Assembly (NCBI GenBank): GCA_016208015.1
Contig: JACQYW010000013.1
Location: 223,048-287,047 of the forward strand
Reading direction: 5' to 3'
Source: Nitrosomonadales bacterium
GTDB taxonomy: Bacteria; Pseudomonadota; Gammaproteobacteria; Burkholderiales; Gallionellaceae
DNA: 64,000 nt
This document shows positions 17,246 to 27,475 of this stretch, one piece after another. Position 1 is the stretch's first letter. Each line of letters starts with the position of its first letter. Under the pieces are notes generated by a model. It was not told where the DNA came from and did no database searches. It worked only from the letters and a program-made list of their open reading frames with translations. Made by a program: the position numbers and the translations under genes.

Positions 17246-18561
17246 GCAAAGCATCCCCCAAAATCGGTTTCGTCTCGCTCGGCTGTCCCAAGGCCACCTC
17301 CGACTCTGAACTCATCCTCACGCGCATGCAGGCCGAAGGCTACGAGATCACACCGAGCTATCAGGAGGCCGACCTCGTGGTGGTCAACACCTGCGGCTTC
17401 ATCGACAGCGCTGTTGCCGAATCGCTGGAAGCCATCGGCGAAGCCCTGCAGGAGAACGGCAAGGTCATCGTCACCGGCTGCCTCGGCGCCAAGGGTGACA
17501 TCGTGCAGAAAACCCACCCCAAGGTGCTTGCCGTCACCGGCCCGCACGAGACCGATGCGGTGATGAACGCGGTGCACCTGCACCTGCCCAGGCTGCACGA
17601 TCCCTATACCGACCTGGTGCCGCCGCAGGGCGTGCGTCTCACGCCGCAGCACTTCGCCTACCTGAAGATCTCCGAAGGCTGCAACCATAGCTGCACCTTC
17701 TGCATCATCCCCGCACTGCGCGGCGGCCTGGTCAGCCGTCCAGTCCATGAAGTGATGCTGGAGGCGGAGAAGCTGGTCGAGTCCGGCGTGAAAGAGCTGC
17801 TGGTCATCTCGCAAGACACCTCGGCCTACGGCGTCGATGTGAAATATCGCACCGGCTTCTGGCAGGGCAAACCGCTGAAGACGCGCATGACCGAACTGGC
17901 CGGTGCACTGGGCGACCTCGGCGTGTGGACGCGCTTGCATTACGTCTACCCGTACCCGAGCGTGGACGAAGTCATCCCGCTGATGGCGGAAGGCAAGATA
18001 CTTCCCTATCTCGACATCCCGTTCCAGCACGCCAACGAGCGCATCCTCAAACTGATGAAGCGTCCGGCCAGCAGCGAGAACGTGCTCAAGCGCATCCAGC
18101 ACTGGCGCAGCATCTGTCCGGACATCACTTTGCGCAGCACCTTCATCGTCGGTTTCCCCGGCGAGACGGAAGAAGAGTTCGAGGAGTTGCTCGACTTCAT
18201 CGAAGCCGCGCAGCTCGACCGCGTCGGCGCGTTCAAGTATTCGCCGGTGGAAGGCGCTGCCGCGAACGCGTTGCCGGACCACGTCGATCCGCATGAGCAG
18301 GAAGACCGTCTCGCGCGCCTGATGTACCTGCAGGAAGAGATCAGCGCAGAAAAACTGGCGCGCAAAGTCGGCCAGACCATGACCGTGCTGGTGGACGATG
18401 TGGACGAGGAGGGCTCGGTCGCGCGCAGTGCCGCCGATGCACCGGAGATCGACGGACTGGTCTATATCAACGATGCAGACTTGGAAGTGGGCGAGTTCGT
18501 CACGGTGAAGATAACCGATTCGGACGAGCATGATCTGTGGGGAGAAGTTGTCAGTAAATGA
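17242..18561 (+). CDS. rimO: ribosomal protein S12 methylthiotransferase RimO
   Basis: 439 residues. N-terminal MTTase domain with cluster cysteines Cys15 (SLGCPK), Cys51 (NTCGF) and Cys80 (TGCLG); radical SAM core with Cys147, 151 and 154 (CNHSCTFC); C-terminal TRAM domain. RimO methylthiolates Asp of ribosomal protein S12. Start and stop overlap the neighbouring genes (CDF upstream, YkgJ-like downstream), indicating translational coupling. Confidence 0.95.
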   Translation: MSKASPKIGFVSLGCPKATSDSELILTRMQAEGYEITPSYQEADLVVVNTCGFIDSAVAESLEAIGEALQENGKVIVTGCLGAKGDIVQKTHPKVLAVTGPHETDAVMNAVHLHLPRLHDPYTDLVPPQGVRLTPQHFAYLKISEGCNHSCTFCIIPALRGGLVSRPVHEVMLEAEKLVESGVKELLVISQDTSAYGVDVKYRTGFWQGKPLKTRMTELAGALGDLGVWTRLHYVYPYPSVDEVIPLMAEGKILPYLDIPFQHANERILKLMKRPASSENVLKRIQHWRSICPDITLRSTFIVGFPGETEEEFEELLDFIEAAQLDRVGAFKYSPVEGAAANALPDHVDPHEQEDRLARLMYLQEEISAEKLARKVGQTMTVLVDDVDEEGSVARSAADAPEIDGLVYINDADLEVGEFVTVKITDSDEHDLWGEVVSK

Positions 18562-18887
18562 GCGAAGCGAATCCCTGCATGACCTGCGGTGCCTGCTGCG
18601 CCTACTACCGCATCTCCTTCTATTGGGGCGAATCCAGCGAGGCACCGGGCGGCTTTGTTCCGATCGAGTTCACCGAAAAAGTGCACGAACACATGGTGTG
18701 CATGAAAGGCACCAACAGTTACCCGCCGCGCTGTGCCGCGCTGCGCGGCGAGGTCGGCAAGCAGGTCTCCTGTGCCATCTATGAGAACCGTCCCTCTCCG
18801 TGCCGCGAGTTCAGCGAATATGAGCTGGACGGCTCACCCAACATGCGTTGTTTCAAACTGCGCGGCGTCGTTCCGCCAAGTTGTTGA
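18558..18887 (+). CDS. YkgJ-family cysteine-cluster protein
   Basis: 109 residues with the YkgJ/Fe-S oxidoreductase-like pattern: [12 protein letters not shown] at about 6-17, [14 protein letters not shown] near 75-88 and two further cysteines. The family is thought to bind zinc or iron-sulphur clusters; function unknown. ATG overlaps the rimO stop (ATGA). Confidence 0.88.
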   Translation: MSEANPCMTCGACCAYYRISFYWGESSEAPGGFVPIEFTEKVHEHMVCMKGTNSYPPRCAALRGEVGKQVSCAIYENRPSPCREFSEYELDGSPNMRCFKLRGVVPPSC

Positions 18888-18974
18888 ATTAGGGAAGCGC
18901 TGATTCAGTTTCGCCGGTATGACGAATAATTCAGCGCACCCTACAAAACTCGTACTGCCTGCTACAATCCAATC

Positions 18975-19358
18975 ATGACTTTTTACGCTTTCCTCGCAGT
19001 CGGATTCGGTGCCGCCATCGGCGCATGGCTGCGCTGGGGCCTCGGGCTGTGGCTCAACCCGGTGACGCCCGAGTTGCCGCTGGGTACGCTTTCCGCCAAT
19101 CTCGTCGGCGGTTACCTGATCGGTCTCGCCATCGCCTTCTTCATGCAGCACCCGGGCGTGTCGCCGGAATGGCGTCTGCTCATCATCACCGGCTTCCTCG
19201 GCGGACTCACCACCTTTTCCACCTTCTCGGCCGAGACCGTCACGCTGCTGCTGCGCGGGCAATATGCCTGGGGCACGGCCATCATCGCCGCACACCTCGG
19301 CGGTTCGCTGCTGATGACGGTACTGGGGATGCAGACGTTCAAATGGATGCAACAATAA
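18975..19358 (+). CDS. crcB: fluoride channel CrcB/Fluc
   Basis: 127 residues, four helices, with family motifs [26 protein letters not shown] and [13 protein letters not shown]. Fluc proteins are dual-topology dimeric fluoride exporters. I found no fluoride riboswitch in the 87 bp upstream. A DUF190 gene follows after 10 bp, a frequent pairing. Confidence 0.93.
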   Translation: MTFYAFLAVGFGAAIGAWLRWGLGLWLNPVTPELPLGTLSANLVGGYLIGLAIAFFMQHPGVSPEWRLLIITGFLGGLTTFSTFSAETVTLLLRGQYAWGTAIIAAHLGGSLLMTVLGMQTFKWMQQ

Positions 19359-19368
19359 GGAGAGCAAG

Positions 19369-19692
19369 ATGAACAGCGTCTATCTCAAGTTCTACCTGAC
19401 CGAAAAACAGCACCATCACGGCAAGCTGTTGCAGGAATGGCTGCTGGAGAAAGCCAAGTCGCTGGGTGTGCCGGGTGGCTCGGTGTTCCGCGCCGTCGCC
19501 GGCTACGGGCGGCATGGTCATATCCACGAGGAAAGTTTTTTTGAACTGGCGGGAGAGCTGCCGGTGCAGGTCGAGTTCGTACTCGACGACAAACACGCCA
19601 ACCAGTTGCTTGGCGTGATCACCGCGGAAGGTCTGAATCTGCCCTATGTGCGCTACGCCGTCGAGACAGGCACGACGGGCGCGCAACAATAG
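19369..19692 (+). CDS. DUF190 (PII-like fold) protein
   Basis: 107 residues matching DUF190: KFYLTEKQHHHGKLLQEWLL, RAVAGYGRHGHIH and QVEFVLDD. DUF190 proteins have a PII-like ferredoxin fold and occur beside crcB, where a regulatory role in fluoride export has been suggested. Ribosome-binding site AAGGAG upstream. Confidence 0.88.
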   Translation: MNSVYLKFYLTEKQHHHGKLLQEWLLEKAKSLGVPGGSVFRAVAGYGRHGHIHEESFFELAGELPVQVEFVLDDKHANQLLGVITAEGLNLPYVRYAVETGTTGAQQ

Positions 19693-20070
19693 TTATTTCT
19701 TTTTTCCGGAAAGCAGAGTCGCGATCTCTGCTTCAGCCGCGATCCAGTAATCCATCGAACCGCTGGCAAAGCCGTTCTTCTCGGCGATGAAGTAAGCGGC
19801 GTCCTGAACCATCTTGTAGCGTTGTTCCGGAGTCGGGGCGGCTGCCTTGCGCGGTGCGGCTTTGGCGGCTGCGGGTTTTTTCGCGGCTACAGCCTTGCTG
19901 GCGGCGGGTTTCTTCGCCGCCGGAGTTTTTGCGGTCGCAGTCTTCGCAGTTGCCGTCTTGGTGGTCACCTTTTTGGGGGTCGTCTTGCTCGTGACGGTGG
20001 TCGCCTTTTTGGCTGCGGGTTTCGTTGCGGTGGGGGTCTTTTTCGCCGTGGCGGATTTGGATGTGGCCAT
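19693..20070 (-). CDS. Lys/Ala-rich histone-like protein with DUF2934
   Basis: 125 residues in two parts. Residues 1-78 are a low-complexity Lys/Ala/Thr/Pro tail with KKPAA- and KTATA-type repeats, resembling histone H1 and the tails of AlgP-type proteins. Residues 79-125 (PEQRYKMVQDAAYFIAEKNG...) fit DUF2934, a small helical domain seen in nucleoid-associated proteins. DNA binding is likely. It is convergent with and directly abuts the DUF190 gene, and its repeats make tail length prone to change. Confidence 0.82.
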   Translation of the reverse strand: MATSKSATAKKTPTATKPAAKKATTVTSKTTPKKVTTKTATAKTATAKTPAAKKPAASKAVAAKKPAAAKAAPRKAAAPTPEQRYKMVQDAAYFIAEKNGFASGSMDYWIAAEAEIATLLSGKKK

Positions 20071-20206
20071 GATTGCTACCTTTCAAGAATGAAGTTCATC
20101 GAGTGTCGGAATGGTGCTGTTCCTTGATGCATCCCCATTTTCTTAAATGCTACTCCTCAGTTGCGATTGTAATCACAAACGATTTTTCGTTTGTGATTTA
20201 TTTGTG

Positions 20207-20962
20207 TCAGAGGGAGAGCACGCCGCCCGGACAGGACTTCGACTGCTCCAGACGCGTCAGTGTCGGCAGCAGATTCAACCCTGTCTCTGCCTTCAGGGAA
20301 TCCGCCTGATCCTTGAGATCGTCCAGCGGGATGTGGACGGGTTCGCCTGCTGCGGCCAGTGCGATGACATTGCCACTGTCGCAGGAAGGGAATGTCAGTG
20401 CGCGGCCCTCGAACGCTTCGCGGATGCGATCCAGACTGGCCTCGAAGCCGCGGCTGCGTCCCAGCAGATTCACCGCCATGATGCCGTTGCCGCTCAGGCG
20501 CGAGCGGCACATCTGGTAGAACGGCAGCGTATCCAGCTCGCCGGGGCGGGCGTCCTCGTCGAAGCCGTCCACCAGGATCAGGTCCCAGCTCTTGTCGTTC
20601 TCGGCCACGTATTGCGCGCCGTTGGCGATCACGATGTTGATGCGCTTGGGGTCGTCCGGCAGCTTGAAGAACTGCCTGGCCGCCGCCACCACGCGCGGCT
20701 CGATCTCAACCACGGTCAGCTTCGACAGCGGGTAGTTGCGATAGAGGAACTTGGTGAGCGAAGCCGCGCCGAGCCCGATCAGCAACACCTTGCGCGGGAA
20801 GTGCGTCTCGTCGCGCAGCAACAGACTGGACATCATCTCCTTGGTGTATTCCAGTTCCAGATGCCAGGGCCGTGCGATGCGCATCGCGCCCTGGATCCAA
20901 AGGGAGCCGAAGTGCAGAAAGCGGACACCGCCTTCTTCGCTGATATCGATGGGATAGGTCAT
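20207..20962 (-). CDS. spermidine synthase-like methyltransferase-fold protein, paralogue 1
   Basis: 251 residues. Rossmann fold with nucleotide-binding loop VLLIGLGAASLTKFL, acidic end of strand 2 (VVEIEPRVV) and WDLILVDGFDEDARPGEL, as in spermidine synthase-type aminopropyltransferases. It lacks the N-terminal beta domain of full SpeE and has no SpeD nearby, so polyamine synthesis is not established. A clear paralogue of equal length lies at 41291-42046. Start overlaps the end of the upstream DUF2937 gene. Confidence 0.82.
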   Translation of the reverse strand: MTYPIDISEEGGVRFLHFGSLWIQGAMRIARPWHLELEYTKEMMSSLLLRDETHFPRKVLLIGLGAASLTKFLYRNYPLSKLTVVEIEPRVVAAARQFFKLPDDPKRINIVIANGAQYVAENDKSWDLILVDGFDEDARPGELDTLPFYQMCRSRLSGNGIMAVNLLGRSRGFEASLDRIREAFEGRALTFPSCDSGNVIALAAAGEPVHIPLDDLKDQADSLKAETGLNLLPTLTRLEQSKSCPGGVLSL

Positions 20963-21498
20963 TGTGCTTGCGGGGGAGAGGAGCGGCGCAGTTTGCCTGT
21001 CAGTGCATTGCCGGCGAAGCGCGCCAGCGCGAGCAGCAGTTCAACTGCCAGCAGGATGATGATGGCCACCCCCGCCCCGAAGAGGAGGGCATCCTGGTTC
21101 AGTGGCACGGCGTAGCTGTATTGCCCCAGCGCCTCGTCGAGCAACTCCTGGTCGCCGTGCAACAGAACATGCAGCGCCTTCTGCGGCAGACCGGTCTGCA
21201 ATGCGGCCATGTCTGTCTCGAAGCGCAACTTGCGCTGTACCATCTTCTCGATGGCGGCGCCTTCTTCCTGGAAGGGCTTCTCGATGCTGTTGCGGTGCAG
21301 CTCGATGAGCTTGCTCATGTCGCCGGCGAAATACTTGTTGGCGATGTCCTGGAACGGCTGCAGGTTGACGCTCACCTCGCGCAGATGAGCATCCACACGC
21401 TTCTGGTACTGGTCGACGAAATTGGGCACCTGCAGCCCGATCAGCAGCGCAATACACGCGACGACGATCATCAAGTAGCGATAGAGGATGTCGGTCAT
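20959..21498 (-). CDS. DUF2937-type membrane protein
   Basis: 179 residues with a helix at each end (about 8-25 and 137-160) and a helical periplasmic section between. The sequence VPNFVDQYQKRVDAHLREV after the first helix fits the DUF2937 family. Function unknown. It overlaps the downstream spermidine-synthase-like gene by 4 bp (ATGA) and follows nnrD by 4 bp. Confidence 0.75.
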   Translation of the reverse strand: MTDILYRYLMIVVACIALLIGLQVPNFVDQYQKRVDAHLREVSVNLQPFQDIANKYFAGDMSKLIELHRNSIEKPFQEEGAAIEKMVQRKLRFETDMAALQTGLPQKALHVLLHGDQELLDEALGQYSYAVPLNQDALLFGAGVAIIILLAVELLLALARFAGNALTGKLRRSSPPQAQ

Positions 21499-21502
21499 AT
21501 TC

Positions 21503-22426
21503 TCAGTTCGGAGCGATGCGGTTCAGCAACCAGCGCGCCCATTCGGTCACCTCGGTCGCGCTCATGCCGATGGCGGCCTGCTGCTTGGCCAGTTCGTCGC
21601 CCGCCGCACCGTGCAGGTGCACCGCCAGCAGCAGCGCCTCGTCCGCGCCCAATCCCTGCGCGATGAAAGCGGCGATCATGCCGGCCAGCACATCGCCCAT
21701 GCCGGCAGCGCTCATGCCGGGGTTGCCGGTCTGGTTGATATACAGCCTGGCGTCGCGCGTGGCGCAGAGGCTGCCCGCGCCTTTCAGCACCACGCTGCCG
21801 TTCAGTTTCTTGACCAGGCTCAGCGCCGAGCGCGGCCGGTCGTGCTGGATGTCCTTGGTCGTGCAGCCCAGCAGCTGCGCCGCCTCGCCGGGATGGGGCG
21901 TGAACACGGCAGGGGCCTTGCGGCCGAACAGCATGCCGCGCAGGTCGGGGCGCTGGGCGATCAGGTTGAGCGCATCGGCGTCCAGCACCAGTGTCACGTC
22001 CAGCAGCAGCGCGTCATACAGCAGCTTTTGTGCAGCGGGGCTTTGCCCGAGGCCGCAGCCGATCACCAGCACCTCCGATGAACTATCAGCCAAGCCCGCG
22101 TCATTCCGGCGCAGGCCGGAATGACGGGCCAAGTTCAACGCATCACCGGCCGTATGCAGCATCAGCTCGGGGCAGTTGATATCCGCCACCGGGGCGTTGT
22201 CCGCCAGCAGTCCGACATGCACGCAACCCGCGCCCATCTTGAGCGCCGCGCGTCCGGCCAGCAGCGCCGCGCCGACCATGCCGTTGGCTCCGCCGATGAC
22301 GGTGACCGTGCCGAACAGGCCCTTATGGCTGTCTTTGGGGCGCGGTTTTAAGTAGGCGGCGACTTGTTTGCGGGTGATGGGGGCAGGACGGGCAGTGGGC
22401 ATAAGCTGACTCTCAGGTTTGGTCAT
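21503..22426 (-). CDS. nnrD: ADP-dependent NAD(P)H-hydrate dehydratase
   Basis: 307 residues of the ribokinase-like YjeF C-terminal family, which repairs hydrated NAD(P)H. Motifs: VTVIGGANGMVGAALLAGRAAL, FTPHPGEAAQLLG, VLKGAGSL and the catalytic NQTGNPGMSAAGMGDVLAG. Residues 101-109 (RHSGLRRND) are the translation of a palindromic genomic repeat inserted in frame between PELMLHT... and EVLVIGCGLG, lengthening a surface loop by roughly 15 residues. The NnrE epimerase domain is absent, so this is the stand-alone dehydratase. Divergent from purL. Confidence 0.92.
   Translation of the reverse strand: MTKPESQLMPTARPAPITRKQVAAYLKPRPKDSHKGLFGTVTVIGGANGMVGAALLAGRAALKMGAGCVHVGLLADNAPVADINCPELMLHTAGDALNLARHSGLRRNDAGLADSSSEVLVIGCGLGQSPAAQKLLYDALLLDVTLVLDADALNLIAQRPDLRGMLFGRKAPAVFTPHPGEAAQLLGCTTKDIQHDRPRSALSLVKKLNGSVVLKGAGSLCATRDARLYINQTGNPGMSAAGMGDVLAGMIAAFIAQGLGADEALLLAVHLHGAAGDELAKQQAAIGMSATEVTEWARWLLNRIAPN
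22099..22128. repeat. short palindromic repeat, copy B, inside nnrD coding sequence
   Basis: Thirty bases identical to copy A (12962-12991): CGTCATTCCGGC and its complement around a GCAG loop, plus GG. On the nnrD strand it is read as RHSGLRRND without disturbing the frame. Confidence 0.92.
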
Positions 22427-22430
22427 TTCT

Positions 22431-22489
22431 GCGAAAGCGGGAATCCGGTTTTTTTGGCTAGATTCCCGCTTTCGCGGGAATGACGGGGT
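22431..22489. repeat. palindromic repeat, copy C, in the nnrD-purL divergent region
   Basis: A 15-bp perfect inverted repeat GCGAAAGCGGGAATC (22431-22445) and complement (22461-22475) with a 15-nt loop, followed by GCGGGAATGACGGGG. The ATGACGGG end is shared with copies A and B. It lies 5 bp from the nnrD start codon, so it is in the nnrD leader. Confidence 0.82.
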
Positions 22490-22511
22490 TAGGTTAAACG
22501 GGTGCGCATAG

Positions 22512-22517
22512 TATAAT
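22512..22517 (+). promoter_or_regulatory. putative purL -10 element
   Basis: TATAAT at 22512-22517, 33 bp before the purL start, is a perfect -10 hexamer. The sequence 17 bp upstream (TTAGGT) is a poor -35. No PurR-type operator was recognised. Confidence 0.5.
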
Positions 22518-22549
22518 CCGGCCTCGTTATTTCATCGCGCCATCTCGCC

Positions 22550-25500
22550 ATGTTCCGCACTTCGATAGGTAAAGCCGCTCTTTCCTCCTTCCGTCTCGAC
22601 AAACTGCGCGCAGCACTCGCCGCCACCAAATCCGGCGTCACTCTCGAAGACACCCGCCACTGCTATTTCACCGAACTTGCCGCCGAGCTGTCACCGGCCG
22701 CTGTGGCCTTGCTCGACCGTCTGCTCGGTATCGACAAGCACGCCGGGGAGCCGGAATGCGCCTGCTTGACGCAGACCCTGCTGGTGGTGCCGCGCCTCGG
22801 CACCATCTCGCCGTGGTCGTCCAAAGCCACCGACATCGCCCGCCATTGCGCATTGCCGCAAGTCAGCCGCATCGAGCGCGGCGTGATCTACTACCTGAAG
22901 AGCAAGAACGGCAAGCACCTCACCGAGGCCGAGAAGAAGGCCGTGCTGCCGCTGCTGCACGACCGCATGACCGAATCGGTCATCGCCGAAGTGACCGGAC
23001 TTGAAGCGCGGATATTCAAGCACGGCACGCCGCAGCCGCTTTCCAGCGTGGACATCCTCAAGGGCGGCAACGCCGCACTGGAAGCCGCCAACCGCGAACT
23101 GGGTCTGGCGCTCTCCGCCGACGAGATCGATTACCTGGTGGAGAACTTCACCAAGCTGGGCCGCAATCCCACCGACGTCGAACTGATGATGTTCGCGCAA
23201 GCCAACTCCGAGCACTGCCGCCACAAGATATTCAACGCCGACTGGATCATCGACGACGAACAGCAGGCCATCTCCCTGTTCGGCATGATCCGTAACACCC
23301 ACAAGCTGCATCCCGAGGGTACCGTGGTGGCGTACTCCGACAACTCTTCCGTCATCGAGGGCGCCGAGATCGAGCGCTTCTACCCGCGCGAAGGCGGTGC
23401 CTATACCTTCAGCAAGGAACTGACCCACACTCTGATGAAGGTGGAGACGCACAACCACCCGACCGCGATCGCCCCGTTCGCCGGTGCGGCCACCGGCAGC
23501 GGCGGCGAGATCCGCGACGAGGGCGCCACCGGCTCCGGCTCCAAGCCCAAGGCCGGTCTGGTCGGTTTCTCCGTCTCCAATCTCAACATCCCCGGTTTCG
23601 AACAACCGTGGGAAGCCGACCCCATCGGCAAGCCGGGACGCATCGCCGCTCCCTTGCAGATCATGATCGACGGCCCGCTCGGCGGTGCCGCGTTCAACAA
23701 CGAATTCGGCCGTCCCAACCTGACGGGCTACTTCCGCACCTTTGAAGAGAGTGTCAACGGCGAAGTGCGCGGCTACCACAAGCCCATCATGCTGGCGGGC
23801 GGGGTCGGCAGCATCCGTGCGGACCACACGCACAAACACGACCTGCCCGAAGGCGCGGTGCTGATCCAGCTCGGCGGTCCCGGCATGTTGATCGGCCTGG
23901 GCGGCGGCGCGGCATCCAGCATGGATACCGGCGCCAACGCAGAAAATCTGGACTTCGATTCCGTGCAACGCGGCAACCCCGAGATGCAACGCCGCGCGCA
24001 GGAAGTCATCGACCGCTGCTGGCAGCTCGGTGACAAGAACCCCATCCTCTCCATCCACGACGTGGGCGCGGGCGGTATCTCCAATGCGCTGCCGGAACTG
24101 GTGCATGGAGGCGGCAAGGGCGCGCGTTTCGAACTGCGTTCGGTGCCGAACGAAGAACGCGGCATGTCGCCGATGCAGATATGGAGCAACGAAGCGCAGG
24201 AGCGCTATGTGCTGGCCATTCCTGCGGAGCGCCTGGATGAGTTCGCCGCCATGTGCGAACGCGAGCGTTGCCCTTTCGCCGTGCTCGGCAAGGCCATCAA
24301 CGAAGACCAGCTCATCGTGCATGACGAACAGTTCAGCAACAACGCGGTGGACATGCCGCTGTCCGTGCTGCTCGGCAAGCCGCCCAAGATGACGCGCAAG
24401 GTGCAGCGCGAGAAAGTTTCGCTGCCCAAGTTCGATACCGCCAACGTCGTATTGCAGGATGCGGTCGAGCGTGTGCTGCGCCTGCCGTCCGTGGCCGACA
24501 AGACCTTCCTCATTTCCATCGGCGACCGCACCGTGGGCGGCTTCACCGCACGCGACCAGATGGTCGGCCCGTGGCAAGTGCCGGTGGCCGACGTGGCCGT
24601 CACGCTGATGGGCTACAACACCGACCTGGGCGAAGCCTTCGCCCTCGGCGAACGCACGCCCATCGCCGTGCTCAACGCGCCCGCATCCGGCCGCATGGCC
24701 ATCGGCGAGGCGATCACCAACATCGCCGCCGCGCAGATCGAAAAGATCGGCGACATCAAACTCTCTGCCAACTGGATGGCCGCTGCCGGGCATCACGGCG
24801 AGGACGCCGCGCTGTACGACACCGTGAAAGCGGTGGGCATGGAGCTGTGCCCGCAGCTGGGCATCAGCATCCCGGTGGGCAAGGATTCGATGAGCATGAA
24901 GACGACATGGAAAGAGGGCGAGCAGAACAAGGCCGTCACCGCGCCGCTGTCGCTCATCGTCACCGCCTTTGCCCCGTGCAGCGACGCGCGCAAGACACTC
25001 ACCCCGCAACTCGCGGCCGATACCGACACCGTCGTGCTGCTGTTCGATCTTGGTGCGGGCAAGAACCGCATGGGCGGCTCGGCGCTGGCGCAGGTGTACA
25101 AGCAGATCGGCGATGTGGCCCCGGACGTGGATAGCGCGAAGAAGCTCAAAGCCTTCTTCAACCTGATCCAGCGCCTCAACCGCGACGGCAAGCTGCTGGC
25201 CTATCACGACCGCTCCGACGGCGGCATGCTGGCCGCGTTGTGCGAGATGAGCTTCGCCTCGCACATCGGCCTCGATATCCGCCTCGACGAACTCAAGGGC
25301 GACGACCTCGCCGTACTGTTCAACGAGGAACTCGGCGCGCTGGTGCAAGTGCGCCGCGACGATCTGGCCGATCTCTTCGTGCTGTGCGAAGAGGCGGGCT
25401 GCTCCAACGTGCACGAAGTGGCGCGCCTCAACACCAGCGGCACCGTCAGCATCTCGCGCGGCAAGACGACCTTGTTCAGCGATAACGCCATCGCACTGCG

Positions 25501-26431
25501 CCGCATCTGGTCCGAGACGACCTATCAATTGCAAAAGCTGCGCGATAACCCGGCCTGCGCGCAACAGGAATTCGACCGCACGCTGGATGCGAAAGACCCC
25601 GGCCTGCATGTGCAGCTCAGCTACGACCTCAACGAAGGCATCGCCCCCGCACTGCTGAAGTCGCGTCCCAAAATGGCCATCCTGCGCGAACAGGGCGTGA
25701 ATGGCCAGGTCGAGATGGCCGCCGCGTTCGACCGCGCCGGCTTCACCGCCGTGGACGTGCACATGAGCGACATCATCAGCGGCCGCGTCAAGCTGGCCGA
25801 TTTCAAGGGCGTGGTCGCCTGCGGCGGTTTCTCCTACGGCGACGTGCTGGGTGCGGGCGAGGGCTGGGCCAAGTCCATCCTGTTCAACCCCAGGGCGCGC
25901 GACGAGTTCGAGGCTTTCTTCAATCGCGACGACACCTTCGCCTTGGGCGTGTGCAACGGTTGCCAGATGATGAGCAACCTGCACGAGATCATCCCCGGTG
26001 CCGAAAACTGGGCGCACTTCGGGCGCAACCTGTCGGAACAGTTCGAGGCGCGCTTCGTCATGGTGGAAGTGCAGCAATCGTCTTCCATCCTGTTCGACGG
26101 CATGGCCGGCAGCCGCATGCCCATCGTCGTGTCGCACGGCGAAGGGTATGCCGATTTCGGCAACACCAAGCGCCTGCATGCCGCCCAACCGCTGGTCACA
26201 CTGCGCTATGTCGATCACTACGGCAAGGCGACCACCACCTATCCGCTCAACCCCAACGGTTCGCCGCAAGGCATCACCGGACTCACCACCCCGAACGGCC
26301 GCTTCAGTATCATGATGCCGCACCCCGAGCGCGTGTTCCGCGCCGTGCAGAACTCCTGGTATCCGAAGGAGTGGAAAGAGAACAGCGCTTGGCTGCGCAT
26401 GTTCCAGAATGCGCGCAAGTGGGTGGACTAA
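22550..26431 (+). CDS. purL: phosphoribosylformylglycinamidine synthase
   Basis: 1293 residues, the large single-chain PurL of proteobacteria (E. coli 1295). It converts FGAR, glutamine and ATP to FGAM in purine synthesis. N-terminal PurS-like region, two FGAM synthase halves ([40 protein letters not shown]), and a C-terminal glutaminase domain with nucleophile Cys1135 in [10 protein letters not shown] and His1258/Glu1260 in PHPERVFR. Intact and full length. Confidence 0.98.
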   Translation: MFRTSIGKAALSSFRLDKLRAALAATKSGVTLEDTRHCYFTELAAELSPAAVALLDRLLGIDKHAGEPECACLTQTLLVVPRLGTISPWSSKATDIARHCALPQVSRIERGVIYYLKSKNGKHLTEAEKKAVLPLLHDRMTESVIAEVTGLEARIFKHGTPQPLSSVDILKGGNAALEAANRELGLALSADEIDYLVENFTKLGRNPTDVELMMFAQANSEHCRHKIFNADWIIDDEQQAISLFGMIRNTHKLHPEGTVVAYSDNSSVIEGAEIERFYPREGGAYTFSKELTHTLMKVETHNHPTAIAPFAGAATGSGGEIRDEGATGSGSKPKAGLVGFSVSNLNIPGFEQPWEADPIGKPGRIAAPLQIMIDGPLGGAAFNNEFGRPNLTGYFRTFEESVNGEVRGYHKPIMLAGGVGSIRADHTHKHDLPEGAVLIQLGGPGMLIGLGGGAASSMDTGANAENLDFDSVQRGNPEMQRRAQEVIDRCWQLGDKNPILSIHDVGAGGISNALPELVHGGGKGARFELRSVPNEERGMSPMQIWSNEAQERYVLAIPAERLDEFAAMCERERCPFAVLGKAINEDQLIVHDEQFSNNAVDMPLSVLLGKPPKMTRKVQREKVSLPKFDTANVVLQDAVERVLRLPSVADKTFLISIGDRTVGGFTARDQMVGPWQVPVADVAVTLMGYNTDLGEAFALGERTPIAVLNAPASGRMAIGEAITNIAAAQIEKIGDIKLSANWMAAAGHHGEDAALYDTVKAVGMELCPQLGISIPVGKDSMSMKTTWKEGEQNKAVTAPLSLIVTAFAPCSDARKTLTPQLAADTDTVVLLFDLGAGKNRMGGSALAQVYKQIGDVAPDVDSAKKLKAFFNLIQRLNRDGKLLAYHDRSDGGMLAALCEMSFASHIGLDIRLDELKGDDLAVLFNEELGALVQVRRDDLADLFVLCEEAGCSNVHEVARLNTSGTVSISRGKTTLFSDNAIALRRIWSETTYQLQKLRDNPACAQQEFDRTLDAKDPGLHVQLSYDLNEGIAPALLKSRPKMAILREQGVNGQVEMAAAFDRAGFTAVDVHMSDIISGRVKLADFKGVVACGGFSYGDVLGAGEGWAKSILFNPRARDEFEAFFNRDDTFALGVCNGCQMMSNLHEIIPGAENWAHFGRNLSEQFEARFVMVEVQQSSSILFDGMAGSRMPIVVSHGEGYADFGNTKRLHAAQPLVTLRYVDHYGKATTTYPLNPNGSPQGITGLTTPNGRFSIMMPHPERVFRAVQNSWYPKEWKENSAWLRMFQNARKWVD

Positions 26432-26477
26432 GGCACTGTTTGCCGTAACCACTGATCACTCGAAGGAGTTCCATGAG

Positions 26478-27191
26478 ATGAAAACCCTGTTGGCGATCTG
26501 CATGATCGTTTTTGCATCATTTGCCTGGGCAGCCGAAGGCAGTGCGCCGCAATCGGCTGGTGGCGTTACCGTTCAAGGTAAAGTCCTCAAGATGAAGAAG
26601 GTCGACAACTTCACCTATCTTCTGCTCAGTACCGATCGCGGAGAGATCTGGGCCGCAGTGATCGACGCTTCGGCCAAAAAGGGCGCTACCGTCACGATCG
26701 AAAACGCGACCGTCATGGAGAATTTTCACAGCAAGGCGCTGAACCAGACTTTCAAGCAGATCCTGTTTGGCAAGCTGGGTAGCGCGAGTGTCAGCCCGGC
26801 AGGCTCATCGACACTGGGAGCCGCTTTCTCTGCCAATCCCCGCAAGAACCTGGAGACGATCAACGCGGCACCGGTCGCCAAAGCCAGCGTCGCGAACGCG
26901 ATGACGGTGGAAGAGATTTTGACCAAGGTCGCTGAACTCAAGGGCAAGCCGGTCGTCGTTCGCGGCAAGGTGGTGAAGTACAACGCCGAGATCATGGGAG
27001 TGAACTGGATACATTTGCAGGACGGTTCGGGTTCCGCGGCGGACGGCAGCAACGACATCCTGGTGACGACTTTGGCTACGGCGAAGGTGGGCGATGTGGT
27101 GACGGTGGAGGGTATCGTCGCTACGGATAAGGATTTCGGTGCAGGTTATAGCTATAAGGTGCTTATCGAGCAAGCAACGCTGCAGAAGTGA
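26478..27191 (+). CDS. exported OB-fold protein, probably duplicated domain
   Basis: 237 residues from ATG 26478 with GAAGGAG upstream. Signal peptide MKTLLAICMIVFASFAWA. The mature protein has two similar beta-rich segments, GGVTVQGKVLKMKKVDNFTY...LLLSTDRGEIWAAV and GKPVVVRGKVVKYNAEIMGVNWIHLQDG...DILVTT, each resembling an OB-fold. The second ends TVEGIVATDKDFGAGYSYKVLIE. Such exported OB-fold proteins are common but of unknown ligand. A terminator follows. Confidence 0.78.
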   Translation: MKTLLAICMIVFASFAWAAEGSAPQSAGGVTVQGKVLKMKKVDNFTYLLLSTDRGEIWAAVIDASAKKGATVTIENATVMENFHSKALNQTFKQILFGKLGSASVSPAGSSTLGAAFSANPRKNLETINAAPVAKASVANAMTVEEILTKVAELKGKPVVVRGKVVKYNAEIMGVNWIHLQDGSGSAADGSNDILVTTLATAKVGDVVTVEGIVATDKDFGAGYSYKVLIEQATLQK

Positions 27192-27230
27192 TCCGCGGCA
27201 GGTAGGCGCTTGTTCCAGCAGGTGCAAAAT

Positions 27231-27259
27231 AAAAAGGCGACCGGATGGTCGTCTTTTTT
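27231..27259 (+). terminator. Rho-independent terminator
   Basis: Stem GGCGACC (27236-27242) and GGTCGTC (27247-27253) with GGAT loop and one G-U pair, preceded by A5 and followed by T6. It is 39 bp after the OB-fold gene and could act in both directions. Confidence 0.85.
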
Positions 27260-27285
27260 ATGGAAGAGCAGAACAAGTCTCAATT

Positions 27286-27356
27286 CGTCATTCCGGCGTA
27301 GGCCGGAATCCGGTGTATTCAATCGACTGGACACCGGTTGCTTCGCCGGTGTGACG
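27286..27356. repeat. composite palindromic repeat, copy D
   Basis: Begins with CGTCATTCCGGCGTAGGCCG as in copies A and B, then continues into a second arm set (ACTGGACACCGG, GCCGGTGTGACG). Copy E at 32142-32234 is the same element in the opposite orientation. Confidence 0.85.
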
Positions 27357-27475
27357 ACCTGTTCTGCGCTTCCATATAGATAGTCTGTCCCGGATCGTTC
27401 CAACTGCTTCGGCTCACGCCCTGTTAAACTTTGCGCCTGCTTTTGAAGGTATTTCCAAACCATGAAGGTGAAAAG

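Noticed and set aside
18888..18974. possible fluoride riboswitch before crcB
   Set aside because: The conserved crcB-motif core was not seen; only a weak GCGCTGA-type inverted repeat is present.
22691..26452. 1253-codon open frame antisense to purL
   Set aside because: Its sequence is rich in His, Gln, Arg and Val with no known motif; it is the shadow of a GC-rich gene with biased codon use. purL is intact on the other strand.
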